Part shown: positions 1 to 8,775 of the stretch, one piece after another | Layout: each line of letters opens with the position of its first letter | How positions within the stretch are numbered: the stretch's first letter is position 1 | From: Pseudolabrys sp. | GTDB lineage: Bacteria > Pseudomonadota > Alphaproteobacteria > Rhizobiales > Xanthobacteraceae | Length of the DNA stretch: 36,148 nucleotides | Reading direction: 5' to 3' | Assembly (NCBI GenBank): GCA_019689975.1 | Contig: JADGGK010000029.1 | Coordinates: 1 to 36,148, forward strand | The notes under the pieces: generated by a model | Databases searched by the model: none | Told to the model about the DNA's origin: nothing | The model's input: the letters and a program-made list of their open reading frames with translations, nothing else | Position numbers and translations under genes: made by a program

Positions 1-17
1 GCCGCCTTTGCTAACAG

Positions 18-33
18 ACCGCCGCTCGGCGGT
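18..33. terminator. GC-rich hairpin upstream of tRNA-Lys
   Basis: ACCGCCG and CGGCGGT form a perfect 7-bp stem with a 2-nt spacer, ending 17 nt before the tRNA. No clear T-tract follows, so it could be the end of an upstream transcript or a leader or processing hairpin. It is called from the inverted repeat alone. Confidence 0.25.
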
Positions 34-50
34 TCGGCCGCGGCTTTCCC

Positions 51-126
<76 letters not shown>

Positions 127-885
127 AAATCTTTAAATAATCAAAATACTTGCCTGACCGTCAGCAAAGCGATCAGGCGCCAATTGCGCGGCCGAGTAAG
201 CCACGAGTCAACAAAATCCATGGCGGGGAGTGGCGTCGCGCGGCGCCTGCGGAGGCTTCCGCGCGGTGATTGTCCGTCGAAGACCGGCCGTCGAGACGCC
301 GTGGTCCGCGCACCCGTCCCGGCATCATGCGGCGCATTTCGGTCCATCAATGTTTCGCTCGCCGGGGGATGGCGTGCCCTAGGATTTGTCACTTCCGGGC
401 GACGGCGGAGCCGCGCTCGATCTCACCATCGAAGCGGCCCAAATCGTTTTCTCCTTGGCGCAAATGGTACGGGCAGATCGTGGTACGGGTAAACCGGGCC
501 TTGCGCATCGATTCTACGACGCGCATCACTCGACCGCTCGGCGCATCACGGCGCATGGCCAGACTTGGTTCGAACCCACGCCAGCGGATCGTGCCCGTTG
601 GCGTGGCGCGACAGCGGCGGCCGCGCCGTGACGACCGGCGGGGGTGGCCATGCTGTCGGGCTGGCACGGCGGGAAGGCTGATGATCGGATCATCGCGCAA
701 GAGCGCGATGTTGCACCGCTATTCTCCGCCTGTCCGTGTCGCGGCCGCGTGGCAATGGCGGATGGGCGCGCTGTCCTCGCCGGAAACGCGGGAACGCGAC
801 TCTCGACGTCCGCTTTCGGAGGGCATATGCCGTATCGTCTTTTGTGGCGGCGTTGCGCGTGACCCGGGACGACATCGCGATCCTG
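127..885. other. Gene-free stretch between tRNA-Lys and the DUF2182 gene
   Basis: About 760 bases with no recognisable gene. It begins with a short AT-rich run (127-150) after the tRNA and then turns GC-rich. Open frames on both strands translate to low-complexity Arg/Pro/Ala-rich sequence that matches no family I know, and none has a convincing ribosome binding site. The only clear structure is the pair of overlapping inverted repeats at 680-710. Confidence 0.5.
680..710. repeat. Overlapping inverted repeats (dyad plus strong hairpin)
   Basis: GATGATC and GATCATC form a dyad around one central base (680-694). It overlaps a second perfect repeat, CATCGCGC and GCGCGATG, with a 4-nt AAGA loop (691-710). 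The two share the bases CATC, so as RNA they would be mutually exclusive. The site lies about 175 bp downstream of the leftward DUF2182 gene. No U-tract follows on either strand, so an ordinary intrinsic terminator is not clearly supported. Confidence 0.35.
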
Positions 886-1710
886 CTAAACCGAGCGTGC
901 TATCAGCCACACGCCGGCAACGATGAACCCAATGCCGGCTATCCGCGAGACGAGCCGCCCGGCCGGGATGATTTTTTCCAGCAGCACAAAGATCATGATC
1001 AGTGCGATCCAAAGCACGTTCATGACGCCCACGACAAATAGCAGGGCCATCAGAACCCAACAGCAGCCCACGCAGTAGGCGCCGTGACGGGCGCCAAGCG
1101 CGAGCGATCCAAAAGGTTCTGCGCGGAAGCCGCCATTGCGTTGAATGAACTGCAGTGGGGACTGGCACTGTTGCAGGCAGGCGTCCTTGATTGGCGTCCA
1201 TTGGTACAATCCGGCCGCAATCAGTATCAGCCCGCCAAGGATGCCACTTGTCACCACCATGTCGGAGTTCAGCCAGCCTGCGCGTTCGATGCTCCACTGG
1301 ACGATCGTCGCGATGAGCGCGAACGCGACCCAAATCAAGAGATAGCCGCCAGCAAACCATGCGCTGGCCGCGACGGGCTGCCGTTGCGCGGCGGCCTGCC
1401 TGCCGACCCGTGCATAGATCAGTATCATCGGGGCAACTGAGGGCGTCATCATGCCGACCATCATCACCGCCCACATGACGAACACGAATGCGAATTCGAT
1501 CCGTTGCCACGGAGCGGCCGCAGGCATCATCATTCCCATTCCCGCGGGAATCGTTCGATATCCGGTCATGTCCATGCCGCCCATTTGCATGTCGGCGGCA
1601 AGCCACAGCACGTAGGCCCAGGCGAGCACGACCAGCACAAGAAGACAGGCCAGGACGACGACACGATCGCGTCGCAGCACGGCAGTCAGCGCCGCGTCAT
1701 TCATGACCAT
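886..1710 (-). CDS. DUF2182 family integral membrane protein (predicted metal-binding)
   Basis: A 274-residue polytopic membrane protein that matches the DUF2182 family as I know it. The N-terminal membrane segment (about 18-38) is followed by a methionine-rich stretch (41-62, containing MQMGGMDM and MGMMM). Next comes the family hallmark MWAVMMVGMMTPS (79-91). Cysteines occur at 178 and 182 (CLQQC) and in HGAYCVGCCW (209-218). Several further hydrophobic segments follow. The Met and Cys content suggests metal (perhaps copper) handling, but no biochemical role is established. The ATG directly abuts the TGA stop of the DUF1326 gene, so the two are co-transcribed and probably translationally coupled. 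A second in-frame ATG two codons in is an alternative start. Confidence 0.85.
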   Translation of the reverse strand: MVMNDAALTAVLRRDRVVVLACLLVLVVLAWAYVLWLAADMQMGGMDMTGYRTIPAGMGMMMPAAAPWQRIEFAFVFVMWAVMMVGMMTPSVAPMILIYARVGRQAAAQRQPVAASAWFAGGYLLIWVAFALIATIVQWSIERAGWLNSDMVVTSGILGGLILIAAGLYQWTPIKDACLQQCQSPLQFIQRNGGFRAEPFGSLALGARHGAYCVGCCWVLMALLFVVGVMNVLWIALIMIFVLLEKIIPAGRLVSRIAGIGFIVAGVWLIARSV

Positions 1711-2346
1711 TCAGCGGACGATGCCATCCTGACAGAGATGGATTTCCGCGAATTGCGCGTAGGAATCGGCCAGTTCAAACTGGATCGGCCGTGACACCTT
1801 AGTCCAGCCGCGTCCAATCTCGGCGAGCGTGTACTCGAAGCCATCGACCATATCGATACGCACGCGGTGTTCGGCCTTCGTCACCGGGTTGAGGATCGGC
1901 TCACCACGGCCTTCGGTGACGCCCTTAACCGCAACCCGGCCGCGCCGCGCGGGAACATTCGCCTCGAACTCGATCGGCGCAAAGATCGGCGGGTGCAGCT
2001 TTTCGAGCGTCGACGCAAAGACATTGAAAATCGTCGCGCCCGGCTTGGTGTCCTGCCCGCTGAGTATTCGAAGGAGTGCGGTGCGCTGCTCCTCGGTGGC
2101 GTTTTCGTCGATGACCACGGCCGCTTCGCCTTTGCCTTCGTGGATCGCGCCGGGCCATCGGAAGATCGCGACGAACTTCAAACCATCAAGTTTGGTTGAG
2201 CCGTGATGACCTTTATCGATCTGCATGCCCGCCACGGCCTTGCAGTTGCCATGGGTCGGCAGGCCGTTGAACTGGCAAGGACAGCCATAAGAGCAATTGC
2301 AATTCACGAACTCGCGGCCATGAATCGTCCAGTTCGTATCGGCCAT
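1711..2346 (-). CDS. DUF1326 domain-containing protein
   Basis: A 211-residue soluble protein of the DUF1326 family. Its N terminus carries the typical cysteine cluster CNCSYGCPCQF (C16, C18, C22, C24), with another Cys at 35. The rest is an alpha/beta domain with no recognised catalytic motif. DUF1326 genes are often found beside DUF2182 genes, as here, and the pair probably acts together on a metal or thiol substrate at the membrane. That role is inference. The start at 2346 was chosen because GGGAGG lies a few bases upstream. A longer frame reaching 2394 lacks a comparable site. This is the first gene of a two-gene leftward operon. Confidence 0.85.
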   Translation of the reverse strand: MADTNWTIHGREFVNCNCSYGCPCQFNGLPTHGNCKAVAGMQIDKGHHGSTKLDGLKFVAIFRWPGAIHEGKGEAAVVIDENATEEQRTALLRILSGQDTKPGATIFNVFASTLEKLHPPIFAPIEFEANVPARRGRVAVKGVTEGRGEPILNPVTKAEHRVRIDMVDGFEYTLAEIGRGWTKVSRPIQFELADSYAQFAEIHLCQDGIVR

Positions 2347-2708
2347 GTCAGCCTCCCGGCGATCCGTTGCTTCGGGGCATTCCACCTCACACATTATGTG
2401 AAAAAGTCGGTTCCGTCACCACGTCAGGCGTGTTGGAGCGGTTCATGGACTGATTGAATCGGACGGGATTTCCCGGCAGGGTAGATTGCGATTCAAGATG
2501 CTGGCCGCCTCCCCAGCCGGCATCTGTGTGGGCTCAGACAGATTTGAGACGGGTTGAGCAAGGAAAGGGGTTCTCCGAAGCTCGGGTTGCTCAAGACTCG
2601 AACCAAAAAGAACCCCGATGCAGGTGTTCGGCCTGCCTGGCCACATCACCAGAACCGGCAAGCTTGCGTGCGGGCGGGATCGAGGTTATTTCGGCATTTC
2701 CGCGCCGA
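2347..2708. other. Intergenic stretch with interlocking inverted repeats, possible structured RNA
   Basis: No supported protein gene. Repeats seen: GATGCTGG/CCGGCATC (2497-2504 and 2517-2524, one G-U pair as RNA); TTGAGCAA/TTGCTCAA (2554-2561 and 2587-2594); GGGGTTCT/AGAACCCC (2567-2574 and 2609-2616); GCAGG/CCTGC around 2620-2636. The third repeat begins inside the loop of the second and ends outside it, which is the topology of an H-type pseudoknot. The stretch also holds the leftward DUF1326 promoter region. It does not match tmRNA, RNase P, SRP or 6S RNA signatures that I know. Confidence 0.35.
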
Positions 2709-2784
2709 GCTCCCTTCGTCTAGCGGCCCAGGACGTCGCCCTCTCACGGCGAAAACAGGGGTTCGAGTCCCCTAGGGAGCGCCA
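2709..2784 (+). tRNA. tRNA-Glu (CTC anticodon)
   Basis: A full cloverleaf. The acceptor arms GCTCCCT and AGGGAGC pair perfectly. The anticodon stem TCGCC/GGCGA encloses the loop CTCTCAC with anticodon CTC, which reads the Glu codon GAG. The T arm is AGGGG-TTCGAGT-CCCCT. The discriminator base is G, and CCA is encoded at 2782-2784. The body closely resembles bacterial tRNA-Glu. Confidence 0.96.
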
Positions 2785-3294
2785 GGGATTTCAAGCACTT
2801 GGCGCGGCCATTGCCGTCTTGCCGATCGCGTTCCTGCGTCTGGCCGGAAGGGGGTGCGCCGCGGTCGAGATCGGCACAGGAGCGCGCAAGGTCAAACAAA
2901 CTGCCGTCCGCCGCGCGCGGGGGCGCGCCGCCCGAGGCCGGCTCCTGCGCGTGCCGTTGCCCCGCGAAAGCGGCGTCGATCCCGGCACCCGGTCTCGACC
3001 CGCTGCGCAGGGGAGCCGCGATAGGCCGTCGCTCCGATTTCGGCCTCGATGCGATCCGCTCGTGCGGTGTCTTACCGGCGCCGGTCTCGACCGCCGCGGA
3101 GCGTGCATGCGGCTGCGCCGTCGCCGCGTCATCCGCCACATCGCCCCGTTCCCGCGTATGAAACAAACAGCGGACAACTCGCGTGCGGCCGCGGCCCGAC
3201 ATCGCATGCGATCTCGGCAATGGTGGACGGATTGCGAGCTGATCGAACCGGATGCTAGCATCGCTTCGCCAACCATTCGAGGAGGAAACGGCCA
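2785..3294. other. Gene-free stretch upstream of the TRAP operon
   Basis: About 510 GC-rich bases. Open frames on both strands are Arg/Ala/Pro-rich and match no family, so they look like chance frames in GC-rich DNA. The last 100 bases should hold the TRAP operon promoter. They contain a 12-bp perfect palindrome at 3201-3212 and the strong ribosome binding site GAGGAGGAAAC just before 3295. No other structure stands out. Confidence 0.5.
3201..3212. promoter_or_regulatory. Palindrome ATCGCATGCGAT, candidate operator
   Basis: A perfect 12-bp palindrome about 85 bp upstream of the TRAP binding-protein start, a plausible operator position. The protein that would bind it is unknown. AraC regulators usually prefer direct repeats, so the AraC protein at 7786 is not an obvious partner. 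Confidence 0.3.
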
Positions 3295-4305
3295 ATGATC
3301 GATCGGCGTACGATGCTGAAGGCGATTGCGGTCGGCGCAGGCCAGACCATCGCGATGCCTTATCTCGCGCGCGAGGGCTTCGCGCAGACGCCGACCCACA
3401 CCTTGAAGCTGACGATGGCCGATACCCGGGTCCATCCCCTCTACCAGGTGCTCGTCCGCTTCGCCGAGAACGTCAAGAAGAAGACCAAAGGCGCGGTCGA
3501 AGTTCAGGTCTACGGCACTGGCGAACTGGGCAGCCAGCTCAACATCCTTACCGGCCTGCAGACCGGCATCATCGACCTGTGCGCGCATACGTCCGGATTC
3601 ATCGATACGTTGTTTCCGCAGTTTCAGGTGATGGACCTGCCGTTCCTGTTCCCCGATCTCGCCAGCGCCGAGAAGGTGCTGGACGGGCCGATCGGACGGC
3701 AGCTTGCCGATCTGATGCCCGCGAAAGGAATTTACGCTTTGTGCTACGGACACTGGGGCTGGCGCGTGACCTCGACGATCGACCGCAAACTGCCCGAGCC
3801 GAAAGACATGCAGGGGCTCAAAATCCGCGTGCAGCCCGGTCCGATCTTCGCTGCCATGTACCGCGCGCTCGGCGCCAACCCCATCGCGATCGACTTCAGC
3901 GAGATCTATCTGGCGCTGTCGCAGCGCACGATCGAGGCGATCGAAACGCCCATCATTTCGCTGCCGGCCGCCAAGCATTATGAGGTGGTCAAGATCGTCA
4001 ACCTGACCAACCATGTTTACAACGCCGGCGTCCTGATGGTCAGCAAGCGGAAATTCGACTCGCTGCCCAAGAACCTGCAGGAGGACCTGCGCGAGGCGGC
4101 ATCCGAACTCACCCCCGATTGGCGCAAGACTATGGTGGAAAAGACGGCGGAGATCAGCGAATTCCTCAAACAGAAGGGCCTCAGCATTCTGGAGGTGGAT
4201 CGCGCCGCCTACAAAAATCGGACGCGCAGCGTCTACGACGACTTCCGCGGCGTCATCGGCGCCGATCTGTTCGACTCCGTCGTCAGGCAGGTGGAGAAGA
4301 CCTGA
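3295..4305 (+). CDS. TRAP transporter substrate-binding protein, DctP family
   Basis: A 336-residue periplasmic solute receptor for a TRAP importer. The N terminus has a twin-arginine-like signal (DRRTMLK at 3-9, a short hydrophobic run, probable cleavage near GFA-QT at 30). The mature part shows the DctP fold: LKLTMADTRVHPLYQ, GELGSQLNILTGLQTG and MDLPFLF. It also carries the substrate-carboxylate region GLKIRVQPGPIFAAMYRALGAN, where R178 is the expected ligand-binding Arg. The start has a strong GAGGAGG site. It is followed after 22 bp by the fused membrane component. The ligand is probably an organic acid, but its identity cannot be read. Supply of the downstream lactonase-like hydrolase is a reasonable inference. 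Confidence 0.93.
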   Translation: MIDRRTMLKAIAVGAGQTIAMPYLAREGFAQTPTHTLKLTMADTRVHPLYQVLVRFAENVKKKTKGAVEVQVYGTGELGSQLNILTGLQTGIIDLCAHTSGFIDTLFPQFQVMDLPFLFPDLASAEKVLDGPIGRQLADLMPAKGIYALCYGHWGWRVTSTIDRKLPEPKDMQGLKIRVQPGPIFAAMYRALGANPIAIDFSEIYLALSQRTIEAIETPIISLPAAKHYEVVKIVNLTNHVYNAGVLMVSKRKFDSLPKNLQEDLREAASELTPDWRKTMVEKTAEISEFLKQKGLSILEVDRAAYKNRTRSVYDDFRGVIGADLFDSVVRQVEKT

Positions 4306-4327
4306 TCGACCCGACCGGACCCGGCTC

Positions 4328-6244
4328 GTGACGGCGGCGGAAGAGGCCCAAATCGGCCGCGCGACCCGCACCCTCGGGCGCGGTGTGATCTGGCGCCGCC
4401 GCGCGCTCGCGACGGCGCTGCGACGAATTCTCGATCTGCTTGACCTCGCGGGTCGCGCTGTCGTCGTCGCCGCGCTTATCGGCGAACTTTTCGTCGTTCT
4501 CACCGATATTTCGATCCGTTACCTGTCCTCCGAGTCGCTGTTGTGGTCGGAGGAGGCCTCCAAGCTCTGCCTGACGACCTTGGCCTTTGTCGGCGGCGCT
4601 CTCGCCTATCGCGCGCGTCACCACACCGCGATCGAATTCGTGACGCGTTTCTTTACGCCCGTCGCACGCGACGCCGTGGCGGCCGCCGTCGACGGCTTCA
4701 TCCTCTGCGCCGCCCTCCTGACGCTCTGGGTTTCTTTCGATCTGTTCGAGGTGGCGCTCACCGCCTACACGCCGATCCTGCAGATCAGCAACGCGTGGAT
4801 CGTGCTTCCCTTCAACATCGGACTTGGCTTGATTGCGCTTTTCGCCGCCGAGCGCCTTCTGTTCGAACATCCGACACGGCAAACCTGCATGGTGACGCCG
4901 CTCGTCGCCGCGATCGTCGCGGCCGTCGCCGCATGGCCCGGCCCGCGGCCCGATCTCGCGGTCGGGCTTGCGCTCATGCTTCCCCTGTTTTTTGCGGCCG
5001 TCCTGCTCGGCCTGCCGGTCAGCTTTTCGATGCTGCTCGGCTCTCTCCTGTTTCTCCACATGACCGGCGCCGCGCCGCTGATCGCCGCGGCGCAGAACAC
5101 CGTTGACGGCACGAGCCATTTCATCCTGCTCACCCTGCCCTTCTTCATCTGGGCCGGACTGATCATGGAGAAAGGCGGCATCAGCCTGCGCCTTGTCCGT
5201 TTCGCGATGGCGCTTGTCGGCCATCTGCGCGGCGGGCTTCTGCAGGTCGTGGTTGTGACGATCTATTTGGTCTCGGGCATTTCCGGATCGAAGGCCGCGG
5301 ATGTCGTTGCGGTCGGGTCGGTGCTCCGGCGCGAGCTCAGGCGGCAGGGCTACCGCGCCGAAGAAGGCGCCGCCGTGCTCTCCGCCGCAGGCGCCATGTC
5401 CGAGACCATTCCGCCCAGCATCGCCATGCTGGTGCTCGGCTCGGTGACGCCGATCTCGATCGGAACTTTGTTCATCGCCGGCCTGCTGCCGGCGGCGGTC
5501 ATCGCCCTGTTCCTGATGGTGGCGATCTATTTCCTCGCGTGGCGACGGGGAACGCCGCGTGCCCCGCGCGCCGACCTCGCCGAGGTGCTGAAGGCGAGCG
5601 GAGGCGCGGTGCTGCCATTGATCATGCCGGTCATCATGATCGTCGGCATCAAGTTCGGTTACGCGACGCCGACCGAGGTGTCGGCCGTGGCCGTGTTCTA
5701 CGGTCTCGTCCTCTCGATCCTGATCTACCGGAGCATCGGCTTGGCCAATTTCTTCGCCGGCGCGGTCGATTGCGGCCTGCTCGCCGGCATGGTGCTATTC
5801 ATCATCGCCTGTGCGGGCTCATTCGCCTGGACGCTGACGGTCGCGAATCTGCCGGCGTTGCTCATTCACCTCCTTCACGCGGTCGGCGACAGCCCGACCC
5901 TGTTTCTGATCGGCTCGATGATCCTGCTGATCGCCGTCGGCTCGCTGCTCGAGGGCCTTCCGGTGCTCATCATTCTCGGGCCGCTCCTTTTGCCGATCGC
6001 CGCACAGCTCGGCATCGACGGCATCCACTACGCGATGGTGATGCTGCTGGCGATGGGCATCGGCATTTTCATTCCGCCGATCGGCATCTGCTTCTACATC
6101 TCTTGTGCCGTTGCCGAGGCCAATGTCGAGGCAACGGCGAAGACCATGCTGCCCTACCTCGCGGTGTTGATCGCGGGCGTGCTGGCGGTCGCCTTCGTGC
6201 CCTGGTTCACCCACGCGGTCCCGCAGCTGTTCGAGGGACGCTGA
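4328..6244 (+). CDS. TRAP transporter fused permease, DctQ-DctM
   Basis: A 638-residue inner-membrane protein combining both TRAP membrane subunits. Residues 1 to about 190 are DctQ-like, with a four-helix pattern and DISIRYLSSESLLWSEEA plus FVGGALAYRARHHTAIE. Residues from about 200 to the end are DctM-like, with LGLPVSFSMLLGSLLF, GISGSKAADVVAVGSVLRRE, SETIPPSIAMLVLGS and FIPPIGICFYISC. The protein should use an ion gradient to move substrate delivered by the DctP protein immediately upstream. The start is a GTG with only a weak ribosome binding site. No better in-frame start is near, and coupling to the upstream gene is likely. Fused QM proteins are known and not unusual. Confidence 0.9.
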   Translation: MTAAEEAQIGRATRTLGRGVIWRRRALATALRRILDLLDLAGRAVVVAALIGELFVVLTDISIRYLSSESLLWSEEASKLCLTTLAFVGGALAYRARHHTAIEFVTRFFTPVARDAVAAAVDGFILCAALLTLWVSFDLFEVALTAYTPILQISNAWIVLPFNIGLGLIALFAAERLLFEHPTRQTCMVTPLVAAIVAAVAAWPGPRPDLAVGLALMLPLFFAAVLLGLPVSFSMLLGSLLFLHMTGAAPLIAAAQNTVDGTSHFILLTLPFFIWAGLIMEKGGISLRLVRFAMALVGHLRGGLLQVVVVTIYLVSGISGSKAADVVAVGSVLRRELRRQGYRAEEGAAVLSAAGAMSETIPPSIAMLVLGSVTPISIGTLFIAGLLPAAVIALFLMVAIYFLAWRRGTPRAPRADLAEVLKASGGAVLPLIMPVIMIVGIKFGYATPTEVSAVAVFYGLVLSILIYRSIGLANFFAGAVDCGLLAGMVLFIIACAGSFAWTLTVANLPALLIHLLHAVGDSPTLFLIGSMILLIAVGSLLEGLPVLIILGPLLLPIAAQLGIDGIHYAMVMLLAMGIGIFIPPIGICFYISCAVAEANVEATAKTMLPYLAVLIAGVLAVAFVPWFTHAVPQLFEGR

Positions 6245-6320
6245 CCGCGGAAGCCCGTTTGGACCGACGTCTCGCCCGCACGCATCGATGCTTTCCCGCC
6301 GATAAAGGATGCCTACCGCC

Positions 6321-7187
6321 ATGACGCAGCCGCCGCTCTGCCCCGCACCCGACATGAACCTGCGCGCGCCCGCATTCGAGATGCCGGTCGGCGCGACCGA
6401 CACTCATTTTCACCTGTTCGGCGCGCAGGACCGATATCCGCTCGTCGCCTCGCGCGACTACACGCCGCCCTTGGTCACGCCCCTTATGGCCCGCGCCCTG
6501 TTCGCAAAGCTGAACGTCCACCGCGCCGTGGTCATTCAGCCGAGCGTCTACGGTCACGACAACCGTGCGCAGCTCGAGGGTGCGCGCGAAATCGGCATCC
6601 CCGTTCGCGCCGTCGTCGTTCTCGACAAGCGGGTCAGCGACGAGGAAATCCGGCGGCTGCACGAGGCCGGCGCGCGCGGCCTGCGTTACGTCCTTGCCCA
6701 TCCCGGCGGATTGCCGCTTTCCGACCTCGAATGGTGGGCCGATCGCCTGCGCGAGCACGGCTGGCACATTCAGTTTCTGGCGAAGGGCGCCCAGCTGGTC
6801 GAACTCGAATCGCGCATCGAGAAGCTCGGCTGTCCGGCGGTCATCGACCACATGGGCATGTTCCGGCCCGAGGATGGCGTGGAGCAACCGGCATTTCGCG
6901 CCGTGCTGCGGCTGGTCGGCAAAGGCCACTGGGTCAAGCTGTCCGGCGCGTACCGACTGTCGATGCAACCGCCGCCGTTTCCGGATCTCCTGCCTTATGT
7001 CGAGGCGTTCGTGAAGGAAAATCCCGAACGCCTTTTGTGGGCGAGCGACTGGCCGCATGTCTTCGTCAAGACGACGATGCCGAATACGACCGATCTTCTC
7101 GATGCCTTGGGCGAATGGGTACCCGACGCGAGGCTGCGCAACCGCATTCTTGTCGACAACCCGGCGCGACTGTACCAGTTCGCGTAG
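6321..7187 (+). CDS. Amidohydrolase family protein, 2-pyrone-4,6-dicarboxylate lactonase-like
   Basis: A 288-residue TIM-barrel hydrolase of amidohydrolase family 2. Metal or substrate motifs visible are DTHFH (27-31) at the end of strand 1, the strand-6 region VIDHMGMF, and the catalytic-Asp motif WASDWPH near the C terminus. This set matches 2-pyrone-4,6-dicarboxylate hydrolase (LigI) and related lactonases such as 4-sulfomuconolactonase. The reaction is probably hydrolysis of a lactone or a cyclic or amide carboxylate taken up by the TRAP system just upstream. The start at 6321 (AAAGG about 11 nt upstream) was preferred over the ATG at 6309, which overlaps that site. The exact substrate is unknown. 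Confidence 0.85.
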   Translation: MTQPPLCPAPDMNLRAPAFEMPVGATDTHFHLFGAQDRYPLVASRDYTPPLVTPLMARALFAKLNVHRAVVIQPSVYGHDNRAQLEGAREIGIPVRAVVVLDKRVSDEEIRRLHEAGARGLRYVLAHPGGLPLSDLEWWADRLREHGWHIQFLAKGAQLVELESRIEKLGCPAVIDHMGMFRPEDGVEQPAFRAVLRLVGKGHWVKLSGAYRLSMQPPPFPDLLPYVEAFVKENPERLLWASDWPHVFVKTTMPNTTDLLDALGEWVPDARLRNRILVDNPARLYQFA

Positions 7188-7785
7188 ACCCCACCGCGCG
7201 AGCCCGGATGGCTGCGGTCGATTGTCGTGGCGGTGAGGCGTCGCCGGTCTCGATCGCCACATCGCTCCCAGGTTCGGCCTGTTGCCCGGCGGCATCAAGC
7301 CTAAACCATTGTCGTCGAATTGCCCGGTCCGGGTGCGAGCCTCCGGCGCGCGCCCAATTCCGATGGAATGCGCGTCCCGGGAACCGGCTTGGTTCCAAAC
7401 CCATTTCCCGACCGGGCGATGGACTTCACCCATTGTCGCGCGACCTAACCGCATAGGGGTCGAGGCGTGCAAGCCCATCGGCGTCGTCACCTGCAACCGC
7501 TCGGGCCGCGCTCGCCCGTCGCATGAGCGTCCTGCGCCGTCGCCGATCTTCGGCGTGCGGGCGCACCTCCGTAGCGATCGCGGCGCAGCGCCGTCCTCCT
7601 TCCGGTGCCGCGCGAGGCCGGAATTTACCCGGCGGGAGCCGCTTGACTTGAAATCGGCTCCGAAAGCGACCTGAAGCAAACGCGTCGTCATCACCCGACC
7701 GGGGGCAAAGCCAAGACCACCGGCGAGCACGCCGCGGTTGTACCGCTTGTCGCCGCGACTGACCTTCATGTAACTTGAAAGCGCG
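7188..7785. other. Gene-free stretch upstream of the AraC gene
   Basis: About 600 GC-rich bases between the hydrolase and the AraC regulator. A long leftward open frame runs through it and across the hydrolase, but its sequence is Arg-rich, matches nothing and is antisense to a real gene, so I reject it. No convincing promoter hexamers, repeats or terminator were found. Confidence 0.5.
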
Positions 7786-8625
7786 ATGTCAAAGCCGCTG
7801 AGCATCCTGCAAGGCCGCTTCGGGCGGGTCGCCCTGCTCGAAATGGATCGCTCGCTGGTCACTCACGCCCATCGCGATTGCCACGTCCTGCTCAAGTTCA
7901 GTGGTGCCGACACCGCCTTCGATGTGCGAGGTCGAACCTGTCGCCTGACCGATGCGACGGCGGTCTTGGTGAATGCTTGGGAGCCGCACGCCTACACCCA
8001 CGGCGACCATGCACCGCAAACAGTGATCCTTGCCCTCTATATCGACCCGACCTGGCTCGGCATGATCGATCCGCGCCTGCTCTGTTCCGGTCATTCCCAG
8101 TTCTTTCCGCGTCCCTGCGTCTACGTCACCCGCGAAATTTGCGAGAGTACCCTTTTGCTCGGCAGTCGGATGCTGCTCGGCGATATCGTGTCGACGCAGG
8201 AGGCGGAAATCGCCGTCTTCAACCTCATGATCCGGGTCATCGACGCCTTCTCCGACCGCAAGGTGCTCTGCCGCGAGAAGCCTCCGCTCGTCGTCTCAGA
8301 CCACCGCATCCGCCGTGTGCTGCGCTACATGCGCAAGACGCTGGGCGAGCCGTTCGACACCCGCACGCTGGCCAAAATCGCCGGCCTGTCGCGACCGCAT
8401 TTTTTTGCGCAATTCAAGCGCAATACGGGCCTCACACCGTCCCTGTTCCTCAACACGATACGGATGGAGGCGGCCACCCGCATCCTGATCGAGTCCGAGG
8501 AGCCGCTGTCCGGCGTCGCGCTCGGGCTCGGCTTCGATGCGCATTCCAATTTCACCCGCTTTTTCCGCCAACATCAGGGTGTAACGCCGTCCGAATATCG
8601 AAGGGCCACCCAGGTCTTCGCTTAA
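7786..8625 (+). CDS. AraC family transcriptional regulator
   Basis: A 279-residue regulator. The N-terminal half is a cupin-like sensing domain (VNAWEPHAYTHGD is typical). The C-terminal 100 residues are the AraC DNA-binding domain with two helix-turn-helix units: DTRTLAKIAGLSRPHFFAQFKRNTG first, then GVALGLGFDAHSNFTRFFRQHQGVTPSEYRR. It lies downstream of the TRAP and hydrolase genes and upstream of the molybdoenzyme operon, all on the same strand, so it could control either. Sequence alone does not decide. Effector ligands of this class are often small carboxylates or aldehydes, which would fit both neighbours. Confidence 0.93.
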   Translation: MSKPLSILQGRFGRVALLEMDRSLVTHAHRDCHVLLKFSGADTAFDVRGRTCRLTDATAVLVNAWEPHAYTHGDHAPQTVILALYIDPTWLGMIDPRLLCSGHSQFFPRPCVYVTREICESTLLLGSRMLLGDIVSTQEAEIAVFNLMIRVIDAFSDRKVLCREKPPLVVSDHRIRRVLRYMRKTLGEPFDTRTLAKIAGLSRPHFFAQFKRNTGLTPSLFLNTIRMEAATRILIESEEPLSGVALGLGFDAHSNFTRFFRQHQGVTPSEYRRATQVFA

Positions 8626-8775
8626 GTTCCGCCCGCTTGCGGTTACGCGAGGCGAAAATCAGACCGGCTGATAAGCAGCCATAACCGCCGACAAGCGCCC
8701 GTCGCCGCCCGCTCGGTATTCTTCGCCTGCAAGAATGCGCCGCGCCGCTCAGAGCGCGGGGCGGGAGGATTCCAG

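Noticed and set aside
386-631. Possible 81-residue small protein
   Set aside because: No ribosome binding site, no family match, and overlapping frames of similar length on both strands.
2791-4503. Leftward open frame of 570 codons overlapping the TRAP genes
   Set aside because: It is antisense to the convincing DctP gene, and its translation is biased and matches no family.
6207-7862. Long leftward open frame of 551 codons
   Set aside because: It is antisense to the hydrolase gene, Arg-rich, without family match, and typical of GC-rich shadow frames.
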